Source: Bombyx mori (Eukaryota; Arthropoda; Insecta; Lepidoptera; Bombycidae). From it: 64,000 bases of DNA. The position numbers were made by a program, and so were the translations under genes. Location of the stretch: NCBI RefSeq assembly GCF_030269925.1, contig NC_085109.1:1550001-1614000 (forward strand), in the 5' to 3' direction. The notes below the pieces were generated by a model. It searched no databases and was not told the origin of the DNA. It saw nothing but the letters and a program-made list of their open reading frames with translations. How positions within the stretch are numbered: the first letter of the stretch is position 1; each line of letters starts with the position of its first letter. Below are positions 34,929 to 44,019 of the stretch, piece by piece.

Positions 34929-36445
34929 GCGTGGTACGGTCGCGGGCGGAAGCTAGTACCATTTTAGGATGCCGCCGTTTGTGTGTGATGGACTACAATA
35001 GTGGACTAAATTTTTTGGTGGACACAGGTGCTAATATTTCAGTTTTACCGGTGCCTAAAATAAGTAAATTTATCAAAAATCCTAACTATAAGTTATATGC
35101 AGCCAATGGAACTGAAATTGCAACATTTGGTGAAAAAACGTTAGTGCTAGATTTGAAGCTACGTCGCGCTTTCCGATGGAACTTCGTGCTTGCAGATGTT
35201 AAACAGGCTATATTAGGGGCGGACTTTTTAACTTCTAACAATCTTTTGGTTGATATGGGTGAACGTAAGCTTATCGATAAGGTAACAGATCTGAATGTAT
35301 TAGCTTGTATTGTTGTTAGCAATCAACCTTCATTGCATACTGTTGATGTGAGTCATCCATATCGTGATTTGTTAGCGCAGTACCCCGACATTACGAAACC
35401 AGCGTCATTTAAGGAAGTAAGTTCTCATAACGTTTTGCATTATATTGAAACTACTGGTCCACCGGTGCATGCTCGTGCTCGACCACTGGCACCTGAGAGA
35501 TATAAAATAATTAAGGAGGAATTTCGGATCATGCAGGAATTGGGTATTTGTCGGCCTTCTAAAAGTGCTTGGGCTAGCCCGTTACATATTGTCCCCAAGA
35601 AAAATGGAGACTTAAGACCATGTGGTGATTATCGTCAATTGAACGCTATTACAAAACCTGACAGATACCCTATTCCTCGACTGCATGATTTTACTTATAT
35701 TTTGGCTGATAAAAAGATATTTTCAAAATTAGATATCAATAGAGCATTTCATTGTATTGATGTTGCTCCTGAAGATATTGAAAAGACTGCCATAATAACG
35801 CCTTTCGGTCTTTTTGAATTTCCTAAAATGACATTTGGTTTGCGGAATGCGCCACAAACATTCCAACGCTTTATGAATAACACTGTCCTACAAGGCCTTG
35901 AATTCCTATTCAGTTATCTCGATGACTTTAAACGTATTGCATTTGAGAGCCTACATAATTTAAGCCACCCAGGTATACGTACAACCCGTAAAATGATCAC
36001 TAACACTTTCTTTTGGCCCAATATGAATAAAGATATCGGTTTGTGGGCAAAAACATGCATACGGTGTCAAAAATCTAAAATATACAGACATACTATCTCA
36101 GACTTAGGTAATTTTGTTGACGCCGGTCGTTTCGAGCATATTCATGTGGACATAGTCGGACCTCTGCCGACATCTCCACAGGGATTCAGGTATTGCATTA
36201 CTATCATCGATAGGTGTACGCGATGGCCGGAAGCATTCCCCGTACATGACATTACAGCCGATAAAGTTGCAAAGACAATATATGATGGTTGGATCACACG
36301 TTTCGGATGTCCAGTCAGGATCACTAGTGACCAAGGACGTCAATTCGAATCAAATTTATTTTTAAACTTGACTAAGTTATTAGGGATCAACAAAATTCGC
36401 ACCACACCGTATCACCCACAAAGTAATGGCGCAGTTGAACGATGG
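34847..36445 (+). pseudogene. pol: Pol: protease, partial RT, integrase core; internal deletion and LINE break
   Basis: The frame has an aspartic protease with [12 protein letters not shown] (about residues 57-68), then RT. RT motifs are normal up to FSYLDD (catalytic YLDD at ~357-360). Directly after it the protein continues with integrase: HNLSHPG and CIRCQ give the H2C2 zinc finger, followed by the catalytic D (HVDIVG, ~434), D (SDQG, ~495) and E (NGAVERW), spaced as D-35-E. RT thumb and RNase H, normally a couple of hundred residues, are absent with the frame kept. After ERW (36437-36445) the Jockey-like LINE begins; the open frame runs 45 bases into it. Expression presumably relied on -1 frameshifting from gag, since the first ATG lies inside gag. 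Confidence 0.85.
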
Positions 36446-36651
36446 CTCCCGCGACTTGCCCTCCGACCGCGTCCGACAATCTCGCTTTAGCGATCGACTT
36501 CTTTCAGTCGATCAACTTTGAGCGCGTTAACGCTTTGGGCGACGCCATTCGCGCTGCCTCCACTGCACAACACTTTATCGCCGTTGTGCAGGAATACGCC
36601 GACGTATACGCGTCATTAAATACGTACGTCCTCCCCTCACTCCGCCGGTAA
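36442..36651 (+). pseudogene. ORF1 C-terminal fragment of the LINE
   Basis: An open stretch of about 68 codons after the junction, ending three bases before the ORF2 ATG. ORF1 of Jockey-clade LINEs encodes an RNA-binding Gag-like protein; the zinc knuckles would lie upstream and are not present. The ATG at 36442 is at the host-element junction and is likely accidental. Close ORF1-stop/ORF2-start spacing suggests translational coupling or reinitiation. Confidence 0.6.
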
Positions 36652-36654
36652 TCA

Positions 36655-39537
36655 ATGGCGTATATAAGTAGAATAAAGCCCCTATCCGTAACGATAGGAT
36701 TTTTTAACGCTTACGGTCTCGCAAATCAACGTGATCAGGTTTCTGACTTTTTGCGTGACCACCAAATTGATATCTTTTTAGTGCAGGAGACCCTACTTAA
36801 GCCCGCGCGCCGTGACCCTAAAATCGCGAACTATAACATGGTCAGGAACGACAGGCTCTCTGCCCGTGGTGGTGGTACCGTCATTTACTATAGAAGAGCC
36901 CTGCATTGCGTCCCGCTCGATCCTCCCGCGCTCGTTAATATCGAAGCATCAGTGTGCCGAATCTCACTGACGGGACACGCGCCGATCGTTATCGCGTCCG
37001 TTTATCTTCCACCGGATAAGATCGTTCTAAGCAGTGATATCGAGGCGCTGCTCGGTATGGGGAGCTCTGTCATTCTGGCGGGCGACCTAAATTGTAAACA
37101 CATCAGGTGGAACTCACACACCACAACCCCGAATGGCAGGCGGCTTGACGCGTTAGTCGATGATCTCGCCTTCGATATCGTCGCTCCGCTAACCCCGACT
37201 CACTACCCGCTAAATATCGCGCATCGCCCGGATATACTCGACATAGCGTTATTAAAAAACGTAACTCTGCGCTTACACTCGATCGAAGTAGTTTCAGAGT
37301 TAGATTCAGACCACCGTCCCGTCGTTATGAAGCTCGGTCGCGCTCCCGATTCCGTTCCCGTCACGAGGACTGTGGTGGATTGGCACACGCTGGGCATCAG
37401 CCTGGCTGAATCTGATCCACCATCGCTCCCGTTTAACCCGGACTCTATCCCGTCTCCTCAGGATACCGCTGAAGCCATAGACATCTTAACGTCTCACATC
37501 ACCTCGACATTAGATAGGTCATCGAAACAAGTTGTAGCGGAGGACTTCCTTCACCGCTTCAAATTGTCCGACGATATTAGGGAACTCCTTAGAGCTAAGA
37601 ACGCCTCGATACGCGCCTACGACAGGTATCCTACCGCGGAAAATCGTATTCGAATGCGTGCCCTACAACGCGACGTAAAGTCTCGCATCGCCGAAGTCCG
37701 AGATGCCAGATGGTCTGATTTCTTAGAAGGACTCGCGCCCTCCCAAAGGTCTTACTACCGCTTAGCTCGTACTCTCAAATCGGATACGGTAGTAACTATG
37801 CCCCCCCTCGTAGGCCCCTCAGGCCGACTCGCGGCGTTCGATGATGACGAAAAAGCAGAGCTGCTGGCCGATACATTGCAAACCCAGTGCACGCCCAGCA
37901 CTCAATCCGTGGACCCTGTTCATGTAGAATTAGTAGACAGTGAGGTAGAACGCAGAGCCTCCTTGCCACCCTCTGATGCGTTACCACCCGTCACCCCGAT
38001 GGAAGTTAAAGACTTGATCAAAGACCTACGTCCTCGCAAGGCTCCCGGTTCCGACGGTATATCCAACCGCGTTATTAAACTTCTACCCGTCCAACTCATC
38101 GTGATGTTGGCATCTATTTTCAATGCCGCTATGGCGAACTGTATCTTTCCCGCGGTGTGGAAAGAAGCGGACGTTATCGGCATACATAAACCCGGTAAAC
38201 CAAAAAATGATCCGACGAGCTACCGCCCGATTAGCCTCCTCATGTCTCTAGGCAAACTGTATGAGCGTCTGCTCTACAAACGCCTCAGAGACTTCGTCTC
38301 ATCCAAGGGCATTCTTATCGATGAACAATTCGGATTCCGTACAAATCACTCATGCGTTCAACAGGTGCACCGCCTCACGGAGCACATTCTTGTGGGGCTT
38401 AATCGACCAAAACCGTTATACACGGGAGCTCTCTTCTTCGACGTCGCAAAAGCGTTCGACAAAGTCTGGCACAATGGTTTGATTTTCAAACTATTCAGCA
38501 TGGGCGTGCCGGATAGTCTCGTGCTCATCATACGGGACTTCTTGTCGAACCGCTCTTTTCGATATCGAGTCGAGGGAACCCGCTCCTCCCCACGACCTCT
38601 CACAGCTGGAGTCCCGCAAGGCTCTGTCCTCTCACCCCTCCTATTTAGCTTATTCGTCAACGATATTCCCCGGTCGCCGCCGACCCATTTAGCTTTATTC
38701 GCCGACGACACGACTGTTTACTATTCTAGTAGAAATAAGTCCCTAATCGCGAAGAAGCTTCAGAGCGCAGCCCTAGCCCTAGGACAGTGGTTCCGAAAAT
38801 GGCGCATAGACATCAACCCAGCGAAAAGTACTGCGGTGCTATTTCAGAGGGGAAGCTCCACACGGATTTCCTCCCGGATTAGGAGGAGGAATCTCACACC
38901 CCCGATTACTCTCTTTAGACAACCCATACCCTGGGCCAGGAAGGTCAAGTACCTGGGCGTTACCCTGGATGCATCGATGACATTCCGCCCGCATATAAAA
39001 TCAGTCCGTGACCGTGCCGCGTTTATTCTCGGTAGACTCTACCCCATGATCTGTAAGCGGAGTAAAATGTCCCTTCGGAACAAGGTGACACTTTACAAAA
39101 CTTGCATAAGGCCCGTCATGACTTACGCGAGTGTGGTGTTCGCTCACGCGGCCCGCACACACATAGACACCCTCCAATCCCTACAATCCCGCTTTTGCAG
39201 GTTAGCTGTCGGGGCTCCGTGGTTCGTGAGGAACGTTGACCTACACGACGACCTGGGCCTCGAATCAATTCGGAAATACATGAAGTCAGCGTCGGAACGA
39301 TACTTCGATAAGGCTATGCGTCATGATAATCGCCTTATCGTTGCCGCCGCTGACTACTCCCCGAATCCTGATCATGCAGGAGCCAGTCACCGTCGACGCC
39401 CTAGACACGTCCTTACGGATCCATCAGATCCAATAACCTTTGCATTAGATGCCTTCAGCTCTAATACTAGGGGCAGGCTTAGGGACCCCGGTAACCGTAC
39501 TCGTCGAACTCGACAAAGAGGTCGACGTGCAACCTAA
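36655..39537 (+). CDS. LINE ORF2: AP-like endonuclease and reverse transcriptase
   Basis: The 960-codon frame is uninterrupted. Residues 1-~225 form an exonuclease/endonuclease/phosphatase-type endonuclease: FFNAYG near 15-20, QETLL at ~43, GDLNCKHIRWNS from ~143, and SDHRP at ~216. It nicks target DNA for target-primed reverse transcription. The RT spans about 470-760, with KAPGSDGI, YRPISLLMSLGKLYERLL (~522), FFDVAKAFDKVWHNGL (~592), GVPQGSVLSPLLFSLFVNDI and the catalytic LFADD at ~680-684. The C-terminal part ends in an Arg-rich tail, with no RNase H seen, which fits Jockey-type elements. The start follows ORF1's stop by three bases. All visible catalytic residues are intact, so the enzyme could be active, although this copy has lost its promoter. 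Confidence 0.9.
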   Translation: MAYISRIKPLSVTIGFFNAYGLANQRDQVSDFLRDHQIDIFLVQETLLKPARRDPKIANYNMVRNDRLSARGGGTVIYYRRALHCVPLDPPALVNIEASVCRISLTGHAPIVIASVYLPPDKIVLSSDIEALLGMGSSVILAGDLNCKHIRWNSHTTTPNGRRLDALVDDLAFDIVAPLTPTHYPLNIAHRPDILDIALLKNVTLRLHSIEVVSELDSDHRPVVMKLGRAPDSVPVTRTVVDWHTLGISLAESDPPSLPFNPDSIPSPQDTAEAIDILTSHITSTLDRSSKQVVAEDFLHRFKLSDDIRELLRAKNASIRAYDRYPTAENRIRMRALQRDVKSRIAEVRDARWSDFLEGLAPSQRSYYRLARTLKSDTVVTMPPLVGPSGRLAAFDDDEKAELLADTLQTQCTPSTQSVDPVHVELVDSEVERRASLPPSDALPPVTPMEVKDLIKDLRPRKAPGSDGISNRVIKLLPVQLIVMLASIFNAAMANCIFPAVWKEADVIGIHKPGKPKNDPTSYRPISLLMSLGKLYERLLYKRLRDFVSSKGILIDEQFGFRTNHSCVQQVHRLTEHILVGLNRPKPLYTGALFFDVAKAFDKVWHNGLIFKLFSMGVPDSLVLIIRDFLSNRSFRYRVEGTRSSPRPLTAGVPQGSVLSPLLFSLFVNDIPRSPPTHLALFADDTTVYYSSRNKSLIAKKLQSAALALGQWFRKWRIDINPAKSTAVLFQRGSSTRISSRIRRRNLTPPITLFRQPIPWARKVKYLGVTLDASMTFRPHIKSVRDRAAFILGRLYPMICKRSKMSLRNKVTLYKTCIRPVMTYASVVFAHAARTHIDTLQSLQSRFCRLAVGAPWFVRNVDLHDDLGLESIRKYMKSASERYFDKAMRHDNRLIVAAADYSPNPDHAGASHRRRPRHVLTDPSDPITFALDAFSSNTRGRLRDPGNRTRRTRQRGRRAT

Positions 39538-39549
39538 CCCATGCATCAG

Positions 39550-39600
39550 CCCGCTGAGTTTCTCGCCGGATCTTCTCAGCGGGTCGCGATTCCGATCCGG
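39550..39600 (+). other. LINE 3'UTR predicted H-type pseudoknot
   Basis: CCCGCTGAG (39550-39558) can pair with CTCAGCGGG (39575-39583). The loop sequence CCGGATC (39566-39572) can pair with GATCCGG (39594-39600). Other copies have CCCACTGAG with CTCAGTGGG, a compensatory G-C to A-T change. LINE RTs commonly recognise structured 3'UTRs, so this is a candidate RT recognition element. Structure is inferred, not tested. Confidence 0.65.
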
Positions 39601-39787
39601 TAGTAGATTCATTCGCGAAACAATTGCTCTTGAGTTGTTAGGTCTCCTTCGGAGGCGCTCGGGCAGTTGTTAGCAAATCCCACCCCTCTTGGCTGAGCCT
39701 TTGCTCACCCACCTGTCCTGGTGAAACTGGAAAGGCCTTCGGGCCACCAGTAAACTTTCAATCATAAAAAAAAAAAAAAAAAAAAAA

Positions 39788-40178
39788 CAAAATACAAAAA
39801 ATTATTAAAAGTTTTCGTCCAGTAAGAGAAAACCAAACCTCGCGATCAATTTTTGTACATCCAGACCTACATAAATGTAGTTTTGTTTTCGTTCGAGACG
39901 ATGCAGTTCATAAGTCGCTTAAACCGCCTTACGATGGCCCTTTTAGAGTTATTGAAAGAGGACCGAAAGTTTTCTTAGTGCAATTATTTGACCGTCAAGC
40001 TCGTATATCGATTGATAGGTTAAAACCTGCTTACGTCCTCAAAGAAAATAATAATGATAATACGATTATATTAGATAATGATGTAACGCGTGTTCCGAGG
40101 CCCAACATTTTACCACCTAAACACTTTGTGACTAGAAGTGGACGCGTAATTAAACAGCCTTTAAGATTTTTAGACTAG
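39788..40178 (+). pseudogene. pol: Integrase C-terminal part, resumed after the LINE
   Basis: The frame from about 39801 gives SIFVHPDL, SFVFVRDDAVHKSLKPPYDG and PFRVIERGPKVFL, then RISIDRLKPAY. This is the GPY/F-like C-terminal module of CsRn1-clade integrases, ending at a stop at 40176-40178. Compared with the clade's usual layout, roughly 100 residues are missing between the ERW motif at 36445 and this point. The stretch is open but separated from the catalytic core by the LINE. Confidence 0.8.
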
Positions 40179-40558
40179 TATTAAATGTAATGTTGTTTTA
40201 TTAAGTTATATTATATATTAAGTAATTTTAATATATTAAGTAATTTTATAATAGCAATAATATTTTACAGTTTCATAATGTTAACTATGTAGTTATGTTA
40301 TGTGTAGTATTTATTAGATACCTAAATATATTGTTGAGTATGTACTTGTACCAAGCGTTGTTTTATAAAGTTGCATTCAATTATGTTGAAATTCACGTGT
40401 ACAATTTCAACCTGAATCGCATCGCACGTCATACGTGTACCTATTACGAGTATGTAGGTCAAATTCTGACTTAGCATTTTAGTTGTTATATAGCAGATCA
40501 CATTTGGAATTTATACAGTAATTGTTTATTAGTTTTGTGAATCAGTCTATTAGTCACA

Positions 40559-40843
40559 ATGGGTATCAACGAGAGCAAAGATAATACTGCTATTGCCCAA
40601 GCGCAAGTTGTCCCCGGACATCTCGATAATAAGATCAATAATTTTGGTATAGTGCTTATAGTTATTGCGGTACTATTATCAGTAATTCTGTGCTACGGAA
40701 TGCGGATTCACTGCCATCGGAAAATCAGAAACTGGCTAAAAAAGGAAATGACGGTGGGGCACGTCAATCCACCTGTAGTCAGGATACAAACTGTGCAACA
40801 GCAGCCCGCCACCAACGCAACTGATACGGCTGGTTATATTTAA
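40559..40843 (+). CDS. Small myristoylation-motif, single-membrane-span protein in the LTR element
   Basis: I do not recognise this 94-residue protein. It begins MGINESK, a fit to the N-myristoylation consensus MGxxxS(K). A hydrophobic stretch at about residues 29-48 (FGIVLIVIAVLLSVILCYGM) is a likely membrane span. A basic segment RIHCHRKIRNWLKK follows, then a polar Pro/Gln/Thr-rich tail with NPPVV. The ATG has a good context (CACAATGG). It lies 380 bp after pol and before the nested DNA transposon, inside the LTR element and in its sense orientation, where other LTR elements carry env or accessory genes. It is too small for an envelope glycoprotein and lacks a signal peptide of that kind. 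Expression would need a subgenomic or spliced RNA. No function is claimed. Confidence 0.55.
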   Translation: MGINESKDNTAIAQAQVVPGHLDNKINNFGIVLIVIAVLLSVILCYGMRIHCHRKIRNWLKKEMTVGHVNPPVVRIQTVQQQPATNATDTAGYI

Positions 40844-41096
40844 AGTGTGATTATATGTGATTATATTTGAAGTGTTTATTACTAACTCTATTTTATTTAT
40901 TAAGCATTTATATACCTAATGCCCCAAAAGAGAGGCAATTGTACGAAGTATGTTATTGTTAACTATGTTTTGTTTACGTAATAATTCTTGTGAACGTAGT
41001 TTGTACTTGCGATTCGTGCAACTCGTCGCATTACATTACCGATGACTCGGCACCCGCTGCTGTGACACAGTGCGTTGCTAACTACTAGGATTATAT

Positions 41097-42990
41097 CTAG
41101 GGTCAGCAGACTAAAGCACATAAGTCAAAAAACTCGACTTTACAGGAATTAAAAAAAACTATTTAGAACCTTATACATTAATAAACTTAATAATGTTTAT
41201 TTGAATTATATAAGTCTATAACACTAACTTATTATTAAAATTAAATATTTTAATGTAAATGTGATTATTTAATAATTAGATGACTTAAGTTATAAGGAAC
41301 ACAATAATAGTATGAGTTAAGTGAAAAAGATCAACAATTAAGATATATATTATAATAATATAAGTCATAAATATAAATAACAACTCAATGTTTAATTAAA
41401 ATTCTTCTTCTTCATCGAGTTCTAAAATATCTGGATCAGTATTTCGTAAAGTTTCCAACGTGGGAAGACTTATGTAAAATTCATGGAAAATATCTAGTAT
41501 TAAAGGGAGCAGCGAAATTAAATCATTTTTTTTCTCGATGGATATGGGTAATGGCTGTATAGATATTATATCATCAGTTTGAGAACCTCCTATGGATGAT
41601 CTCCTTTTCATAGCAACTGTCTTTATAAAATTTACACTTTCATCTAACGGTTTCATTAAACGTCCTCAGCAGACAGGTTCACGTTTACCATGCACAGTAA
41701 AAAAGTATTTTTATGTCTTCATTCTAAGCTTTTGCTTTTCAGGTTCAATAGCTCGTATTCTTTGCTTAGATTTATCTTGAATTTCCATTAAAGACGCCAA
41801 GTATGCAGATCTTTTTACACATGACCCCATTTGCCAATATTCTGTAAATATGGCATGCCTATCAGCTAATGGTATACGTTCTTTACATTTCATTCTGCAA
41901 ACAGGTAACTCTTTCAAATTCAAAATCATTTATTTGAACTAAGATGTCAGTATAACACACTTGTTGAATGTCAAAATATAAATAACAATGTAAACTCTAC
42001 CACCGGCTCCAAAAAAAGCCACAGTCTTGAGAAGAACCGGCGAAACAAACTCAGCAGCCTTTTTTTTTTGTTTTTTCTCAATTTTTTTTTTTTCATAGTG
42101 CTATCTGATATAAATTTTCCTTTTAAAGTTTTGTATGCCTGTCCTAAGTTACGTTTTATTTTTTCTCTTTTTATAGTACGCATACTCTTTTTTGGAGACA
42201 CATTAGGATTCATTGAAATTTCATCACAAGTACTTGAACTTGATGTGATTGGAAGTCTCGGTAATTCATAACATGGATCTCGTACAAAATCATCACTAGA
42301 GAAGTCAAGTACAGAATAGTATGTTAAACTACTGACTTGACCTGATGATGTTGACGGTATAGGATCGTCTACTACTAGGTTCTATGTGTTCAAAATCGAC
42401 TGTTGACTTACATTTTCTAAAAAAGGACAAGACAATTATCTATTTATAATGATATAATATTGATATAATTACGTAATTTGCAAATCATAATTTAGAAGGT
42501 ATGTGAAAATATACCTTCATTGCTTTCCAGATGAGTAGATAACGTCATTTTAACTAATTTCTTGCCTCTTTGAATATTCATCTTAAATAATTAAAATACT
42601 TAAGCTACTACTGTGCACAATCGACAACATTAGTAAATTAAAACCACTTACCGAAGTATTGTTTACGTTATAAATATTTTTAAGTAACCACTTTCTCTAA
42701 AGAAATGTTACATTTTGATGTTCTTTATAACATAAGTCAAACTTCTTACGTTAATAACTTTGTACTTATGGTGTTCCTTAGAACATAAGTCCAGTTATGT
42801 TTTTTAGTTCGTTTGATTATATTAGGATTTGATAAGGTTGATACAGAACGCCGCTTGAATACGCCATGAAATACTTGAGTTTGATTTATGTGCTTTAGTC
42901 AGATTGTGTGTTGAGCAAAATGTAAACCGATGATGTAATAAAAAATAAATTGAAAATTTTGACTTATGTGCTTTAGTCTGCCGACCCTAG
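41097..42990 (-). mobile_element. Defective DNA transposon with ~31-bp terminal inverted repeats
   Basis: The left end GGGTCAGCAGACTAAAGCAC (41100-) and right end GTGCTTTAGTCTGCCGACCC (to 42987) are inverted copies, continuing inward through ATAAGTCAAAA; about 30 of 31 bases match. The symmetry extends outward through CTAG, so the border and target duplication are ambiguous. Several ATAAGTC-type subterminal repeats (for example near 42732, 42787 and 42962) could bind transposase. The minus strand keeps 5' and 3' parts of a transposase-like gene but no catalytic core. It inserted into the Kabuki-like element. Confidence 0.8.
41396..42580 (-). pseudogene. Remnant of transposase-type gene (N- and C-terminal parts only)
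   Basis: In minus-strand order: a start near 42580 (MNIQRGKKLVKMTLSTHLES) with a splice-donor-like GAAG/GTATAT near 42511; an acceptor-like CCTTTTTTAG near 42420; then a frame, with one apparent frameshift, containing RDPCYELPRLPITSSSS, SMNPNVSPKKSMRTIKREKI and a Lys-rich stretch (41971-42213). A CRMKCKERIPLADRHAIFTE segment and YWQMGS follow (41711-41929), then an 86-residue end with SIEKKNDLISLLPLILDIFH and an acidic EEEEF tail (41396-41656). The Cys/'FTEYW' block and the 'KKxDLxSLLPxI' end resemble ends of proteins from one insect DNA-transposon group; I cannot name the superfamily with confidence. No DDE core remains. Confidence 0.5.
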
Positions 42991-43056
42991 ATATATTATA
43001 TAGATATATTGTATAATTTTAAACTTAAAATTTTTATTGTAACAAAAAATTTTTTT

Positions 43057-43070
43057 AAGGGGAGGAATAT
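43057..43070 (+). other. Polypurine tract
   Basis: AAGGGGAGGAATAT immediately precedes the 3' LTR, the usual plus-strand priming site of an LTR element. Confidence 0.8.
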
Positions 43071-43253
43071 TGTAGGGACACGTAAGCGCTTGCGCATGCA
43101 GTTATTGCATTACACCGCACCAGTTGCCCGGCGCCGGTCTTTATGTAAACACATGTACCATCTTACGGAATAAACGGTGTTTTCATTACTGTGTATTAGT
43201 TCTTTATTACTGAAGTCACAATTGGTAACAACATCTACAGTAGTGATCCAAAA
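43071..43253 (+). repeat. 3' LTR (183 bp)
   Basis: Identical to the 5' LTR by direct reading, followed by CGGAG, the target duplication. Confidence 0.9.
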
Positions 43254-43386
43254 CGGAGCTTTATCGCAGAAACCAGTTTATTGTTGACCGCGCCGAGTAC
43301 CTACTAATCGTCTAAATGTTAGAAGAAAATACTTAAAACATATCGATATGACATCGGATTGTTACCTTACCTTACGTTTATAATAA

Positions 43387-43560
43387 ACTAGCGACCCGCC
43401 CTCCCATTTAATGGATGCTATTATACATATAAACCTTCCTCTTCAATCACTATCTATTAAAAAAAAACGCATCAAAATCCGTTGCGTAGTTTTAAAGATT
43501 TAAGCAAACATATGGATATAGGGACAGAGAAAGCGACTTTGTTTTATACTATGTAGTGAT
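43387..43560 (+). mobile_element. Short retroposon (CTAGCGACCCGCC type)
   Basis: Shares start CTAGCGACCCGCC, internal CAAAATCCGTTGCGTAGTTT and end TTTTATACTATGTAGTGAT with the copy at 54268-54494. About 50 bp near the 5' end are missing compared with that copy. Widespread lepidopteran type, non-coding. Confidence 0.65.
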
Positions 43561-43573
43561 CTCGAACAAGTCG

Positions 43574-44019
43574 AAGTTTGAAGTCGTTGTGGCCCAAAGG
43601 ATAAGACGTCCGGCGCACTCGTATGTAGCGATGCACCGGTGTTCGAATCCCACAGGCGGGTACCAATTTTTCTAATGAAATACGTACTTAACAAATGTTC
43701 ACGATTGACTTCCACGGTGAAGCTAGAACATCGTGTAATAAAAATCAAACCCGCAAAATTATAATTTGCATAATGACTAGTGGTAGGATCTCTTGTGAGT
43801 CCGCACGGGTGGGTACCAGCGCCCTGCCTATTTCTGCCGTGAAGCAGTAATTAGTTTCGGTTTGAAGGGTGGGGCAGCCGTTGTAACTATACTGATGCCT
43901 TAGAACTTATAACTAAAAGTGGATGGCGCATTTACGTTGTAAATGTCTATGGGCTCCAATAACCACTTAGCATCAGGTGGACTATGAGCTCGTCCATCCA
44001 TCTAAGCAATAAAAAAAAA
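43574..44019 (+). mobile_element. Bm1 SINE, full-length
   Basis: This is the only full-length + strand copy. It has an A-box-like GTGGCCCAAAGGATAAGACG, a B-box-like GGTGTTCGAATCCC, the 'aaatcaaacccgcaaaatta' linker, the body and an A-rich end at 44019. It adjoins the short retroposon at 43387-43560 with only a few bases between. Confidence 0.92.

Larger units (their letters stand above)
36440..39787 (+). mobile_element. Jockey-like LINE, near full-length, inserted in integrase
   Basis: It contains the last ~68 codons of ORF1 (to TAA at 36649-36651), an intact ORF2 (36655-39537), a ~230-bp 3'UTR and a 22-A tail (39766-39787). The 5' part (5'UTR and most of ORF1) is missing. No target duplication is visible. 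Instead, integrase coding sequence expected between the ERW motif and the C-terminal module is missing, which points to a target deletion at insertion. GC content is visibly higher than in surrounding DNA. Confidence 0.88.
33859..43253 (+). mobile_element. CsRn1/Kabuki-like Ty3/gypsy LTR retrotransposon with two nested elements
   Basis: Two identical 183-bp LTRs (33859-34041 and 43071-43253) are flanked by CGGAG at 33854-33858 and 43254-43258. The order LTR - tRNA-Trp primer site - gag with a CHCC zinc finger - protease - RT - integrase - polypurine tract - LTR, together with the CHCC finger and tRNA-Trp primer, is characteristic of the CsRn1 clade, to which Bombyx Kabuki belongs. It is not functional: RT thumb and RNase H are deleted, a LINE interrupts the integrase, and a DNA transposon sits near the 3' end. 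An extra small ORF follows pol. Confidence 0.88.

Noticed and set aside
40559..40843. Small ORF as a retroviral-type envelope gene
   Set aside because: Too short, no signal peptide, no furin-like site or fusion peptide; described only as a membrane-type protein of unknown role.
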